A stretch of 64,000 nt of DNA from Macrosoma leucophasiata (GCA_036365455.1 JAWQUS010000004.1:4843501-4907500), one strand, 5' to 3'; counted from the stretch's first letter, positions 1-11,160 are shown. Notes: generated from the sequence alone by a model not told the origin. Numbers and translations: made by a program.

Positions 1-110
1 GACTGGTTATTCTGAGATCGCAGGTTCGATTCAAATCAAATCTCACTTTCCCATTTTTCTTCATTTTCTAAAGTTCACTGGCATGTGTTATTGCGAAAAA
101 TAAAATATCA
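1..110 (+). mobile_element. tRNA-headed SINE (family T1), 5' part outside window
   Basis: A B-box-like stretch (CAGGTTCGATTC) is followed by a T-rich body and the tail GCATGTGTTATTGCGAAAAA. The same tail ends the fuller minus-strand copy at 30.4-30.56 kb. The A-box half lies left of the window. Partial, no coding capacity. Confidence 0.55.
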
Positions 111-983
111 CGATATCTTTCTTTACAAACATTTTATCATTCTTAAGACCGACAAAAACAATTTATTACAGAGACGTCTAAAAATAAACAGGTTTGATTT
201 AAATATGAAAATCGCATTGTTATTAACTCGAGAGTAAATCTGAGCAACAATTTAATTGTGAGGCAGCAACGATAATTTATAAAGATAATTGATTCGTCAA
301 CTCGTGACAGATAAATTACAATTTTAATATCAACTGACTTCTTAACAGGTTCACTACGAAGTTACAATTACAGGGCGTATAAAGTTAAGACTGTTATGAT
401 ATCAATTACTTGGTTTGTAACTGGGTAGTAATTCTTGGAAGAGTAGTTCGCACGGGGACAACGGGAATAAACCTTTATTTTTCCGTAATTTATAACCTAA
501 CCTTTTTTTTACTATTAAGTATTTTTGGACCATTATTTATTTTATTTTTGTTTACTTTGACATATTAATCAACGTATTAGTTGTTATTCGCTTTAATTTT
601 AATGATTTGTAATTTGACCTATCACAAGGAAATTTTATTACATATTTCCAAGTGACTAATAAATTTTTAGTTTTGAGTTTTTTGAGTAATATTGATCGGA
701 TTTCTCGGATCGGAGTCTCACGAGATTCTGCTTAAGGTATGCTGCTGTTCTAGGTATCTCTAAGAAACCGTTACATTGCCGCGAAATTTGCTTATATTTC
801 ATACACGATACGTTTTCTATGACGAAGATCTGTAAAGTCCGTACGCCGATAAGAACTTTTTAAGACTTTTCCAATTCTAAAAAAAATAATGTCAATTATG
901 GTGGTATGGTCTTTTAGATACGACAGGATAGAGCATGTATAAATGAAAAAATGCACCTATGTTCGACACACCGCTTGATCCAC
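111..983. other. AT-rich sequence, nothing recognised
   Basis: No ORF, RNA gene or repeat family could be identified here by eye. Confidence 0.5.
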
Positions 984-986
984 TTA

Positions 987-1120
987 TGGCCAGATACTGA
1001 AACGTCACTCAAATCTAAGTGGGACTTAAAAGTCTTTTGTCTATAAAACACGTTCAAACGATAGATTTAGCGTATATTTGAGTGTTACTTAGAATTAAGT
1101 GACGTTTGAGTATTCGGCCA
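987..1120. mobile_element. PIF/Harbinger-like MITE, 134 bp
   Basis: The ends are inverted repeats of about 28 bp (TGGCCAGATACTGAAACGTC at the left, its counterpart ending GTTTGAGTATTCGGCCA at the right). A 3-bp TTA lies on each side (984-986 and 1121-1123), the target duplication typical of PIF/Harbinger. A second copy lies at 10.02-10.14 kb, also flanked by TTA. Non-autonomous, no ORF. Confidence 0.75.
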
Positions 1121-1770
1121 TTAGTCGTCAAAAGAAGTGTTACTGGGTCAGAATAAAAGTATTTTACTCTTCCAATATTACTCAATAGTTATTTAAACTC
1201 TCAAGACACGACGAACCGCCGGCTGCGAGTGAACATTTGAAATCAATTGTCCTATTTTTCTAGCGAAAAGTACTTCACTTTTTCACTTATCACCGGATAA
1301 TGCTTCTCAGGACAACATTTCAAAGTTATTCACTTTGTTTTTTCTTTTTACAAATCTGCTGTTCCTTCCTTTATGTTTATTGATAACAATCAACATACTA
1401 TATACAACCCACGCGACCTCCCAGTGACTTAATTCTTAATTTGTCCAATAATGATAACATGTTGATGTTATGTTATGTTCACATGCGACGCCACGCTGCA
1501 CATGTTTGTTAGCCCTTATCAATTTGTTTTCGTGTGTACTTTGGATTCGTGTTGAAATATAATTTATGAACTTCATAAATTGCTGCCTTTTTTTCCTCGA
1601 AAAGGCAGGATGTTGATAGTTCGTGCATTCAATGCATGTGTTTAATTGTTTGTCTATGATGGCAAGCGGTCTTTTTTTGTAATTTTTCTAGTACATTAGC
1701 AAACTCCGGAGATTTAACAGTTGGTAGTAGAGGTTTCCACTACAGCTTTACCTTTTTAAGTTTCTTTTAG

Positions 1771-1853
1771 AGTTATTGTAACATTTCACATCTTTCTCTA
1801 ACTTTAACAGATTGTTTTAAGTTAGAAAAGGATGTGAAATGTTAACAATAACT
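1771..1853. repeat. Imperfect 34-bp inverted repeat
   Basis: The arms 1771-1804 and 1819-1853 are reverse complements apart from a one-base indel and about two mismatches. The loop is 14 bases. It could be a decayed fold-back element; no terminal target duplication was identified. Confidence 0.6.
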
Positions 1854-2149
1854 TTAACAATTATCTGGTGCAACCCAGGTTTAATGTCATAATAAAAAAA
1901 ACCAGCCAAGCGCGAGTCTAATTCGCTTTTACAGGATCTGTACAATTGGTAATTTTCTTTTAATCCCTCACGAGACACGAGAAAAATATGACAATTGAAA
2001 CTCAATTGTGTCTGGCCTTACGATCCTTGAAAGATTAATACCTTATTGTCTAGAAGAAGAACTACTTTTCGTCTTTTTCCAGTGTTAGGCTCATTAGTTT
2101 AATAGATAAGGACAGCTAGTAAATTTATATTATTCTGAGTAACTCTATT

Positions 2150-2950
2150 CCTTATTACATTTTAAGTTTTTTTCCAAAAGTTTTAAGAATGTATTTGTAG
2201 ATGGCTAACGCCTAATTTTGATTTGAAAATAACTCAATGTAGCCAAATCTATCTTAATTAATTCTGAATTACGAGTTTGTCCTTATTACTACTTATCATT
2301 TACCAATCTCGACTCAGTTTCATTGATAATATTATAATACTTTACAAATTGTTCACGTAAACAAGTGAAGTTCGTTAGCCAACGAATAATGTAAATGGAT
2401 TCGTCAAGCTCCTTAAAGGGTATTAATATTATAGCCTTTACTCCATCAAACTTTATGTACCTAATTATGGCCTCAAATGAAAATTTATAAAAGCAATGGA
2501 TTTTTAGAAATATATTAAATAACAATAAAATTATTCTAATTTTTAAGAATCAATTTTTTTCAAGTTTTAAGGAAGAATTTGTATGGATTTTTAGGAATAT
2601 TAATGCTGCGGGTACAATAAAATTATTCTAATTTTAAAAATCAATTCATGTTTCCAAAAGTTTCAAGAATGAATTTATAGATGGCGACAATTTCAGTTTG
2701 CAAACAAATCAATGTAGCGAATCTATCTTAATTTATTCTGAATCACGAGTTTTTTCTTATTACTAGTTATCATTAATTTACCAATCCCCGCTTAGTTTCA
2801 TTGATAATATTATAATACTATACTAATTGTTAACACAAGCAACCGAAGTTCGTTAGTCGATGAATTATGTAAACGGATTCGTCAAGCTCCTAAAACAGGG
2901 TTTTTGGTATCAATGCAGACTATAAGACTTTATTCAATCAAATTTTAGTG
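2150..2950 (+). repeat. Local direct duplication, about 300-bp unit
   Basis: The segment about 2165-2460 recurs at about 2645-2950 in the same orientation with roughly 80 percent identity judged by eye. Shared blocks include CGTCAAGCTCCT and TTCATTGATAATATTATAAT. The spacer itself holds a short repeat (ACAATAAAATTATTCTAATT at about 2522 and 2614). No coding sequence. Confidence 0.7.
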
Positions 2951-3158
2951 TGATTCGTTATACAAATAAAAATTAATTGGAAAAAACTGAATGGAATTGA
3001 AATATGTTTTTCTTGGAAGAATAAATACCATTCATATTGAGACTTGTAGTTATTTCTCGTCTCATTTCAATTTCATTGAATTGAGCCTCTGTGGCTTAGT
3101 AAAGGCAAAGCTGTTAGTCTACTAACTGTAACAGTTCACATATAAGTTATGTAATGTT

Positions 3159-3372
3159 ACAGCCTATAGACAATTCAAAAACCTAGAGGACAAAATTCAG
3201 ATGTATTGCCACTTTGCCACCCCTGAGACCTAAATTGTTATGTCTCTGGGAACACGGGGCCCATATATTACCATCTAACCGGAACACGATAGTGCTGAAC
3301 ACTACCATTTGGCGGCAGATGGGTTTGTTAATGACTACGCTCTCCTTACCCTGGAACTCTGCCACCAATGAA
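3159..3372 (-). mobile_element. SINE-A copy, diverged
   Basis: Matches the family body in reverse orientation, including CGGAACACGATAGTGCTGAA and the head ending near TCTGCCACCA. The poly(A) end is missing. Several substitutions mark it as an old copy. Confidence 0.8.
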
Positions 3373-3589
3373 AACTTATAACTAAATACTTATTACTAAC
3401 AATGTTTTTTTACTGGCGTCAGGACTTGACGACCAGTGTATCAACCGAACAATAGCGGTCAAACCCTTCCAATCTTTACATCACATCCATACACAAATAA
3501 ATAAAATTGGAGAGTCTGTTTGTATTACAAAAATATCGGCTTTTTATTAAATGCACAAGTATGTATACATGGTACATGTACACCAAAAT

Positions 3590-3745
3590 AGCATTTTTTG
3601 AAATTTTTGTCTGACTGTCTGCCTGTCTGTCTGTTTGTTCCCGCTAATCTCGGGAACGGCTGAACCGATTTTGACGGGACTTTCACTGGCAGATAGCTTA
3701 TGTAACAAGGAGTAATTTAGGCTACTTTTATACTAGCTGCGCCCG
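3590..3745 (+). repeat. TCTG-rich microsatellite plus Helitron-like body
   Basis: A run of TCTG/CTGT units is followed by text common in lepidopteran Helitron-like repeats (CGGGAACGGCTGAACCGATT) and by ACTAGCTGCGCCCGCG. Boundaries uncertain. Confidence 0.4.
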
Positions 3746-3789
3746 CGTCTTCGTCCAGGTAGATACTGAACAATCATAAATTCTCACGC

Positions 3790-3990
3790 GGGCAATGTCG
3801 CGGGCACAGCTGGTAGTGAATGTAACAACGCGGGATGGGCAGCAGCGTCCCGCGATAAAACTATTATCACTGAGATCGCCAATCTGCCTGCCAAGCGTGG
3901 CGAATATTGGGTATTCTCCTGTTCTTCGTTCTGTTTGGGGAAAGATTTGTCCAGCAGTGGACGTCATTTGGCTCGAGTGATGATGAATAA
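3790..3990 (+). repeat. Dispersed repeat ending in a LINE-like 3' tail
   Basis: Contains GAGATCGCCAATCTGCCTGC and ends TGTCCAGCAGTGGACG followed by TGATGATGA, the style of tail seen on lepidopteran RTE-type LINEs and their SINE partners. A related minus-strand copy of the inner part lies at 27.84-28.08 kb. The small ORFs across it on both strands are shadows. Confidence 0.55.
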
Positions 3991-4249
3991 CATTTTTGTT
4001 GGTAACGAGTTGTCCATTCTAATGAACGTATTATCCCTGATGAAGAACATTCATAGGTTTTTAGGCGAGCTACACTCATTGGAATAAAACTATTTTTACG
4101 GATTTATCTCGCGTACATTAAACTAATAAGATTTTTAAATCAACCCGATGTGTCGGTCGCTTCTCAACTTCCGTGGTCCCGGGCAGACTGAGGTGACATG
4201 TGTCTGACAGTAGTTTGAAAAGTTATATGTAGCTACCTCCATAGATTTT

Positions 4250-4545
4250 GTGAACGCCTTGCGTAGCGTCAGAGAATATGTAATAATACTACATATAGAA
4301 TGGACACTTCGACACAGTATATATATGTGACTTCGACGTCCCGCCTGATTTCCCCGCCTCACCCAACCTCCTCCCCTCTTATGGGCGACGTTTGGTATTC
4401 TCTACGTGCCACGCACACAGGTGCACGTGTAAATACACGTCACTGATTGATGTCTGTGTAATAGAGGCCAAATTAAGAGTTTGTATGGAATTTTGGCAGA
4501 GTGTCCGCGGTGTGGTAGCGTTCAGGATTAACGCAAAATTGACTT
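4250..4545 (-). repeat. Dispersed repeat D, copy 1
   Basis: The segment from CAGAGAATATGTAATAATAC to GTGTCCGCGGTGTGG is matched in reverse complement at 35.70-35.93 kb, sharing about 230 bp. No terminal inverted repeat, poly(A) or coding capacity is visible, so the class is unknown. Confidence 0.65.
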
Positions 4546-4940
4546 ATGGTATCTTGAGGTCTTGCAGACTGCTGCGGCTGGGATTGAATTTTGCTGAGTA
4601 TGGGATCCCATGATGTTGACAATCGCCATCTATCTTCTGTTTTAAATTTGGATGGGCGTCTTACCCTAAATTTGCTTGAAAGCTACCAATTATGTCTCTG
4701 CAAGAGTTTAACTTGTATTACGATACAATCGCGTAACCTATTCAGTTTAATCCAATGGATTGAAGGTAACATAAACTTGAGAATTTCCAACTTGATGGAA
4801 CAATTTAATCCCATTAAACATTCATTTAGAATATCAATTAGTTAAACTGTGTTGTAAATTATATTGAGTTCGCTTTCTTGACCCACATTTAAGGTTTAAT
4901 TTTACGTTTACTGGTAGTTGTAGTTGAGGGAAATATGTGC

Positions 4941-5060
4941 TACTGGGGTTAGAGCTATAGTGAGGGACTTGAGGGCGTAGGCACCACATTCCTTAATCTA
5001 TTTGCTATCAAGTTGTAGTGTTCAGCGCTATCGTATTCCAGTTAGTATATAGACTGTATG
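4941..5060 (+). mobile_element. SINE-A 5' part, degraded
   Basis: TACTGGGGTTAGAGCTATAG corresponds to the family head. GTAGGCACCAC and GTAGTGTTCAGCGCTATCG follow in the expected order. The rest is lost; a further scrap resembling the middle occurs near 5178-5225. Confidence 0.6.
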
Positions 5061-5279
5061 TAGATTTTGGTCGCTCAGTAAGTAGAGCAACAGAGCAAAT
5101 CCCGCCTAAAGTCGAAAATTTTCTTGCAATTTTTGCTGCAAGGCATCCACTGCATTGCCTGATCCATTAAAAGAATATTACCTAATTTATCTGCCACCAA
5201 ATGGTAGAGTTCTACTGTAAGTACTATCTATCATAATAATATGCCGGTTAGATGATAACTTAAGCCTCGAAGGTAGCAA

Positions 5280-6750
5280 TGATGGGCTGAGACTTTCTCT
5301 ATTCCCTTTCTAAGCTATTTGAAAAAAAAACAGTCATAGTTGTGAGAAGATGTGGAAGACCTATTGACCTCCCAGAAGTAGCTACTTAACCTTGATGTTT
5401 ATCAGAATTGGACATGCAACTATCATTAGAACTCAAAGTATTGCTACAGATATGTATCTATTCAACTTTTACAACTGTCTTACTTGGCAGATGCTATCAC
5501 ACCTGCCTTGACCACAATAAGTTCTCGAATCGCTAAATTTTACATCTGCGAAAGTAATCCTCTTGTGCAGTAACACATTTGATCTTATCAATTACAAATA
5601 ACCCCCAAGCCAAAACCGTTCTTGTTAGTATAAAAATAATGTCTATAACACTGTGAAGGTGGAATCTCTTTGTTAAAGCTAGATCCTTATCTGAATGAAC
5701 ATTCCAAACGAAAATATTCCATTTAACTGCAAAACATACACGGCATCTTTCTACCACAAAGCTTCTAATTGGGAAGCTGATTCCAATGCCCCACGTGCTC
5801 AGCATCTTCCGTAGTAATAAATCTTTTATACTCACATCAAAAAGTAAACTCCAACCTTATTGACCAGCTTTTAAAGTCGAAATCAAAATGTACATGAAAT
5901 GACTTATGTCTGTTAGGAAAAGAGTGGACACGGCTGAAGAAAAAAGATGGGTCGAACACATAAAAGCGTGGTTTCATTTCTTTTTTTTTTCAAGGTCGAC
6001 TTTTTTATCGGCTAAGGTGTGATATGTGGGTCAATCCGGCTCGCCTACAGCAGATGTTTCGATACCAAAGGGTCGATGATTACCTGTAAAAGAAAAAACG
6101 CATACATTGTTTTTGGTTGTCAAATAAAGATTAGATAATGGATAAGAGCTTTATTTAGCTGTGATTGTTTAATTTTGAATATTTTTTTATTCAAAAAACT
6201 GTTTGTGGAAGGTAACCTCTTGGATAAGGATTAGGGACATTAGGGTTACATAATATTAAGGGTTTTACTCTTCGTTTTTAAAATGTTGTACTTATGTAAG
6301 TTTTCAAATAAGGTACCATACAATTATATAAAATTTTAATGACCTTCATGTGATTTGTGGTTACTAGTAACCACACCCGCTAGCATTACATGATTTTTTT
6401 TTAAATGTAACATAATTGAAATATAACTTTAAGCCTTTGAGTTTTAAACATACGTTTTTTATTAAGGTTAGGTTACGTGTGATTCTTATGAATTGTTATC
6501 TACTTACATCTTTTGCATAGTCATTCTCGAGAGTTTACATATTAATAAGTTCTGAAATGTTTTAAAACATAATAAATATATTATGATAAAATAATTATCC
6601 TACATAACATATGACATGATACCTATATGAATTACTCAAGTCAACAAGAATTCAGTTTAGTAGTCAGTAAGTGTAACAAAACGAATTATTGACGAGTTAT
6701 GTTTCAAGTAACTTTGTCAGTTCGTCATGACGGGTTTATTCCAATAACAA
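5280..6750. other. AT-rich sequence without a supported gene
   Basis: A 100-codon minus-strand ORF (5533-5835) shows no recognisable domain and no supporting context. No repeat family was identified. Confidence 0.4.
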
Positions 6751-6765
6751 TTTTAGTTTAATATA

Positions 6766-7125
6766 ATAATAATGAATAATAATGGCGACCCTTGATACGT
6801 CCCACTGCTGGGCACGAGTCTCTCCCCTTCTTGGGAGGAGGCCTGGAGCTGCACCACGCTGCTCCAATGTGGGTTGGTGGAGATAAGGGTAAGTGGCCAA
6901 CCCGCTGTCGGATGTTTTCAAACCGCCCATAAGGCTTCCGACAAGATTTAAAGACTGCTATCTATCGATAGCAACCGGGACCGACGGCTTAACGCGCCCT
7001 CCGAAGTACAGGAACGTGCATTTTAATTTGCCACTAGCGGTCACCCATCACACACCCGACCGCGTCCGTATCGCTTAACCGAGTTGATCGCTTCCGATTT
7101 ACACCAGCCGCGGGGCCATGCGCGC
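6766..7125 (-). mobile_element. 5S-like SINE (SINE3 type), complete
   Basis: Read on the minus strand, the 5' part has the layout of the 5S rRNA internal promoter: a GTTAAGC-type A box, a GGGCGCGGT-like middle element (here GGACGCGGT) and GATGGGTGACCGC as C box, though this copy carries changes. The 3' part ends GCAGTGGGACG...GCCATTATTATT with an AAT-rich tail. Imperfect 9-bp flanks TTTAATATA (6757-6765) and TTTAATTTA (7126-7134) look like a target duplication. Copies: 33.16, 53.65, 54.87 and, 3' part only, 52.29 kb. Confidence 0.75.
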
Positions 7126-7679
7126 TTTAATTTACTATACCCGTGATAAATTCGTAAAAAAACGTTTAATTTCGATTCGTTAGTTGTCCATAAAAAAACT
7201 ACTAACTGACTGTTAGGATGATAAAAATTGGTGTTTACATTAAAAATGCAGCTAAAGTCTCACCATGTCTAAACAAGAGTTATTCAACTAACGTAACATT
7301 AATAAATCAACCCAACGAAATCTCGACTTTGAAAGTATTTGTGTCAAAAGAACTATATTTTACGAAAACATATTTTTACGGACACATATATGAATATATT
7401 TGTGGACGTTATTAGTCGTGTGTATAATTTTGTCATAACTTTTCTGTTAAATTGAGTTTGATTGTGTTATTAAAAAATATTTTTATTTTATGCTTCCGTT
7501 CGCGGATGCCTTTGATTATTTTCATCTTCTGCGATTAGATTATAAGTTACGTAAGAATTAATTTTAATGCGAGTTTATTCGGGAATTAAATCCTCTTACT
7601 TTTGGTTGCCTTCGATTGGCCTATCTTCACCTTCAACTACAAATTATAATAATATTACCTATTGTAAAAGAGAGAAATA

Positions 7680-7924
7680 TCGTACTTAAATATTATAAAT
7701 GCGAAAGTTTGTCAAGTATGTTTGTTTGTTACTCCTTCACTAAAAAACTGCAGAACCGATTTTCATGAAATTTGGTATACACAGAGGGTAACTTCGATTA
7801 ACACATAGGATAGTTTTTATCCCGAAAAAATGTTTCTGAGTGATGCCATGGGATGATTTGATGAGTTTCCACAGGTTACGCGAAAAGCGACCTACACGCG
7901 GGCGGAACCGCGGGCAACACCTAG
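7680..7924 (+). mobile_element. Non-autonomous Helitron-like element
   Basis: The right end has the small hairpin CGCGGGCGGAACCGCG followed by GGCAACACCTAG, then T. This matches the hairpin-plus-CTRR terminus of Helitrons and the typical lepidopteran end sequence. The body includes AACCGATTTTCATGAAATTT. The left end is placed near AATATTATAAATGCGAAAG. No Rep/helicase gene. Confidence 0.7.
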
Positions 7925-8131
7925 TAAGTCATATGCCTATTAACAACAATTATTATTATTTTTTTTAATGGGGGAAAAGCGTCTTTCAGCTCCACATATT
8001 TACTCTCTACGACTCTACGTATCTCTACGTTGGTCGTATTATGACACCCAATACATCAAAAATGCTTTAGGCAATGATCTGTGTTCACCCCTAGATAGGA
8101 CAAGCGACAACAAACATTTTGTTGAAACTGA

Positions 8132-8285
8132 CGTGATTTTTTAATGTAATGGAAGTGGCAAACAAGAATGCAGTTAATATTGATGTTAAGTGATGACTGC
8201 ACCCTAAAGACACCCAAACGAAGACCAAGGTCAAAATGCAGATGCGTTACCACTCCTGAGGCCTAAGGTGTCATGCCTCTGTGAC
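8132..8285 (-). mobile_element. SINE-A 3' half
   Basis: From ATGTAATGGAAGTGGCAAAC (tail end in reverse) to GGCCTAAGGTGTCATGCCTC. The 5' half of the element is missing. Confidence 0.8.
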
Positions 8286-8393
8286 TGACAACTGATTTCT
8301 GTGAAATTTATCTAAAACAAATAAAATGATGACGTCGTATTGCTGTCTTCAAAGAATATATGCAATGAAGAACTGCTATCTAATAAATATTAA

Positions 8394-8535
8394 TTTATTT
8401 AAAGAAAAATGGAAAGAAAAATTTGACTTCAGGCGAGACTCCAACTCGAAGAGCGGCTGGACTAGATTCCCAGTAGGCCGCGGGTTCGAGTCTCGCCTGA
8501 AGTCAAATTTTTCTTTCCATTTTTCTTTAAATAAA
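8394..8535. repeat. 48-bp perfect inverted repeat with tRNA-like module fragment
   Basis: Arms 8394-8441 and 8488-8535 are perfect reverse complements. They contain the SINE body plus the acceptor/T-arm part of the tRNA-like module (GACTTCAGGCGAGACTC). The centre holds the rest of a rearranged module with a B box (GGGTTCGAGTCTC). It looks like one module truncated and joined to an inverted neighbour. Confidence 0.8.
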
Positions 8536-8733
8536 ATATATTTCACAAGCATGTGTTAATGCGAAATAATATAAAACAATTATTAAGGGTAAAAGCGACT
8601 TCTTTACGATATTCAATAAACTGCAAAGTCTATTATATCGGTTGCCTAACTAGCATAGTTGGCAATAGATGGCGCTGCTGCTACCATAAAGCAATGCAAT
8701 AAATGTGAAGGAAAGATTTGACAAATCGGGCAG
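8536..8733 (+). repeat. Spacer of the 306-bp tRNA-like repeat
   Basis: Begins with the SINE-type tail (GCATGTGTTAATGCGAAATA) and continues through TATTATATCGGTTGCCTAAC and TAGATGGCGCTGCTGCTACC to GACAAATCGGGCAG just before the next module. The same spacer is present at 17.73-17.89 kb and, inverted, at 48.35-48.58 kb. Confidence 0.8.
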
Positions 8734-8809
8734 GACTTCAGTAGCTCAATTGGAAGAGCGGCTGGACTAGATTCCCAGTAGGCCGCGAGTTCGAGTCTCG
8801 CCTGAAGTC
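8734..8809 (+). tRNA. tRNA-like module (repeat-borne, probably not a functional tRNA)
   Basis: A 76-nt sequence folds like a tRNA: an 8-bp acceptor helix (GACTTCAG with CTGAAGTC), D arm GCTC/GAGC with GG in the loop, and T arm GCGAG-TTCGAGT-CTCGC. A and B boxes are good (TAGCTCAATTGG; AGTTCGAGTCTC). The anticodon arm is irregular: CTGGA/CCCAG with one mismatch and loop CTAGATT would give AGA, but there is no long variable arm as serine tRNAs have. Together with the repeat context this argues for a SINE-type pseudo-tRNA. Confidence 0.55.
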
Positions 8810-8890
8810 AAATTTTTCTTTCCATTTTTCTTTAAATAAAATATATTTCACAAGCATGTGTTAATGCGAAATAATATAAAACAAATATTA
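8810..8890 (+). repeat. Second copy of the module's 3' tail
   Basis: From CAAATTTTTCTTTCCATTTT to GCGAAATAATATAAAACA, nearly identical to 8506-8577. This gives direct repeats about 305 bp apart. Confidence 0.8.
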
Positions 8891-9303
8891 ATTTAATTAG
8901 GATAAACTGTCAACGGTAATTGTGACATTAAACAAACACTTTACAGATATAAAATTTAATTAACATTTGAAAGATATACTACACCGGAAGCAATTTTGTA
9001 AGTGAATGCTTCTAGCATCTAGCTTAACAACATAGTTAAAGACAAATAAATACATAGAAATTTAATTACATTTCATTTCCCACGCAATTATTTTAACTTT
9101 CGAACAAGTCCTCTAGGTGCTTACTAAAATCGATTCCCGTATAGACGTTTTCATCAATGGACCATTTCAATCGAGTTTTTAATTGATACCCATATTCGTC
9201 GCGTCATTATCGTTAATATGTTAGTAAGGCTGTCGACTAGTATTGATAAAAATATTTGGTTATTTAAATAAAAGAATCAATGGTTGCTTCTTTGTTGATT
9301 TTG

Positions 9304-9592
9304 CTGGTGGTAGAGCTCCAGTGACGGAGCTCGCGGGCGTAGGAACCACCGCATTACCTAATATACTTGCCACTAAATGGTAGTGTTCAGCACTATCGTG
9401 TTCCGGTCAGGTGGTAATGTACGGCCCTGTAATTTCCGGCACAGAGGCATAACACCTTAGGCCTTAGGAGTGGTAACGCATCTGCATTTTTACCTCTGGT
9501 CATTGTGTGGGTGTCTATAGGCTGCAGTCATCACTTAACATCAATGTGAACTGTATGCTTGTATGCCACTTTTAAAACATAAAAAAAAAAAA
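9304..9592 (+). mobile_element. SINE-A, near complete
   Basis: Starts CTGGTGGTAGAGCTCCAGTG, contains the self-complementary GAGCTCC/GGAGCTC head, the core ATCGTGTTCCGGTCAGGTGG and GGAGTGGTAACGCATCTGC, and ends in a 12-base A run. No coding capacity. The parental RNA of the head is not clear; no convincing tRNA B box is seen. Confidence 0.9.
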
Positions 9593-9741
9593 CAAAATGG
9601 ACGAATGATCGCTATTTAAAATAAAAAATCTAATAATGTTTTAACTACGTACAAATAGACACACAAATAAAACTAAACACATGCATACACACTCACAACT
9701 TACACATACATAGAAAGTTTTTTTTAGATACGAATAGATTC

Positions 9742-9912
9742 ACCCCCTTATTAATAAACGTACATTACATACGTGTTAGTTGATAGTTATTTTTTTGAAC
9801 ATTTGTAGTTTACTTTGTCTTTGTCAGTTGCATTGTCAAATGTGCAGGACAGAAAAGGACAAAGGAGAGATTAGCAATACTTTAGCTAAAATACGTTTAT
9901 GAATAAGGAGGT
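9742..9912. mobile_element. Palindromic MITE family C, copy 1
   Basis: Termini ACCCCCTTATTAATAAACG and CGTTTATGAATAAGGAGGT are inverted repeats. Inner blocks TTTGTCAGTTGCATTGTCAA and GTGCAGGACAG are shared with copies at 14.56, 31.23 and 46.53 kb. Non-autonomous; the target duplication here is unclear. Confidence 0.7.
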
Positions 9913-10018
9913 AAATCTTTTATATTCTTTACAAAGTAAACTAAATATTTTCTATAAAATATCATTCCGTTTAAAATTGTTGCAGTAAAAAAATTTAAGT
10001 GACTTAATAAAACTATTA

Positions 10019-10135
10019 CGGCCGAATACTCAAACGTCACTTAAATTTAAGTGGGACTTAAAAGTCTTCTGTCTTTTTGAAAAGACAGATATAGCGCAAA
10101 TTTGAGGGTTGCAATAACGTTTGAGTATTCGCTCA
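10019..10135. mobile_element. PIF/Harbinger-like MITE, 117 bp
   Basis: Left end CGGCCGAATACTCAAACGTC pairs with the right end AACGTTTGAGTATTCGCTCA. TTA flanks at 10016-10018 and 10136-10138. Same family as 987-1120. Confidence 0.75.
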
Positions 10136-10688
10136 TTAGTGATCCTCTTGTTCAAAATGTTTTATTCCGTCATATTAAGCTTTATGCATTTATGTAACGT
10201 AAACGGCGCTTAAATTAAATAAAACAAGAACATGTAAATATGAAAATAACATTAAAAAAACAAATTGGTGATAAGCAAAAAAGTAAACCAGATTGTATTA
10301 CACAATTGGTTTTTGCCAAATCATTGGATGTCAACTCAAACGTGAACTGCAGATTATTTAAACATGTTTGATACAGGTTACGAAATACTGATTATTATTT
10401 CACATTGAAAGCCGCTGTATAAACTACAAATAGGTATATTTGAATTCAGGTTATGCATTTATTACGACAATATAGATTAGAAATGAACTTTTTTACAACA
10501 AACTGCAACTTTATATTGAAAAATGTAAATAATATAATATATTTTTATACCATCTCTATTGTAATAATTACGTTAAGCAGTAGAAAATAGTCACTGTAAT
10601 GCTAAAATTGTTTTATTTCAATAGTACACCCATTGATAACCTCGCGATAACCAAAGAACATACCATAATTTAAAATTTTACGGGAATT

Positions 10689-11000
10689 CTGAAACTGCCT
10701 CGGTAGCCTAGTGGTAGCAGGCCACTACTACTACGCTGAGGTCCTGGGTTCGATTTCCGGGTAGGGGGTTATCAGAGATAATGGCGTCAAATCCTTTATT
10801 TCGGGTTTAATTGGGATTTTTCCATTTTCTTTTAATTTCCCAGTACCTCGAAGTTTGATAATGTGCCCGGCGATGTCAAAAGGCTCGCCACATCTTACAT
10901 GGGCTAAAAATGTAACCGGCGAATCGAGGGAGTAAGCATGAATGCTTAAATGCATGCATGTACCTCTGCCTACCCCTTCGGGGATTACAGGCGTGAAGTA
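10689..11000 (+). mobile_element. tRNA-headed SINE (family T2), near complete
   Basis: The head CTCGGTAGCCTAGTGGTAGC is an A box and GGGTTCGATTTCC a B box of a tRNA-like promoter. The body runs through CCCGGCGATGTCAAAAGGCT and ends near CCTACCCCTTCGGGGATTAC. Fuller minus-strand copies lie at 51.41-51.67 and 56.43-56.68 kb. Confidence 0.75.
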
Positions 11001-11011
11001 ACTGGAATTCT

Positions 11012-11160
11012 ATCCAGAGTCGGAGCTTGAAGGTGTGGCCACCACCGCATTACATAAAATTATTATATATATTATAATTATCACAGAGGCATAATGATTT
11101 AGGTCTCAAGGCTGGCAACGCATCAGCACTTGGACCACTAGTTTTTGTACTTTCATTCCC
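11012..11160 (+). mobile_element. SINE-A fragment, degraded
   Basis: CACCACCGCATTAC, CACAGAGGCATAATG and GGCAACGCATCAGCACTTGG occur in family order with deletions. A matching tail scrap (CACTTAACATCCATGTGAAC) lies at 11505-11580. Confidence 0.55.

Noticed and set aside
5533..5835. 100-codon minus-strand ORF
   Set aside because: No recognisable motif, no splice or promoter context, mostly hydrophobic AT-type translation; chance ORF is more likely.
6031..6083. Possible minus-strand terminal exon after TTTTCTTTTACAG
   Set aside because: The acceptor looks good but the frame is only 17 codons and nothing upstream joins it; probably repeat text.
8734..8809. Functional tRNA gene with AGA anticodon
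   Set aside because: A serine tRNA would need a long variable arm; the anticodon stem has a mismatch and the module is part of a 306-bp repeat. Kept only as tRNA-like.
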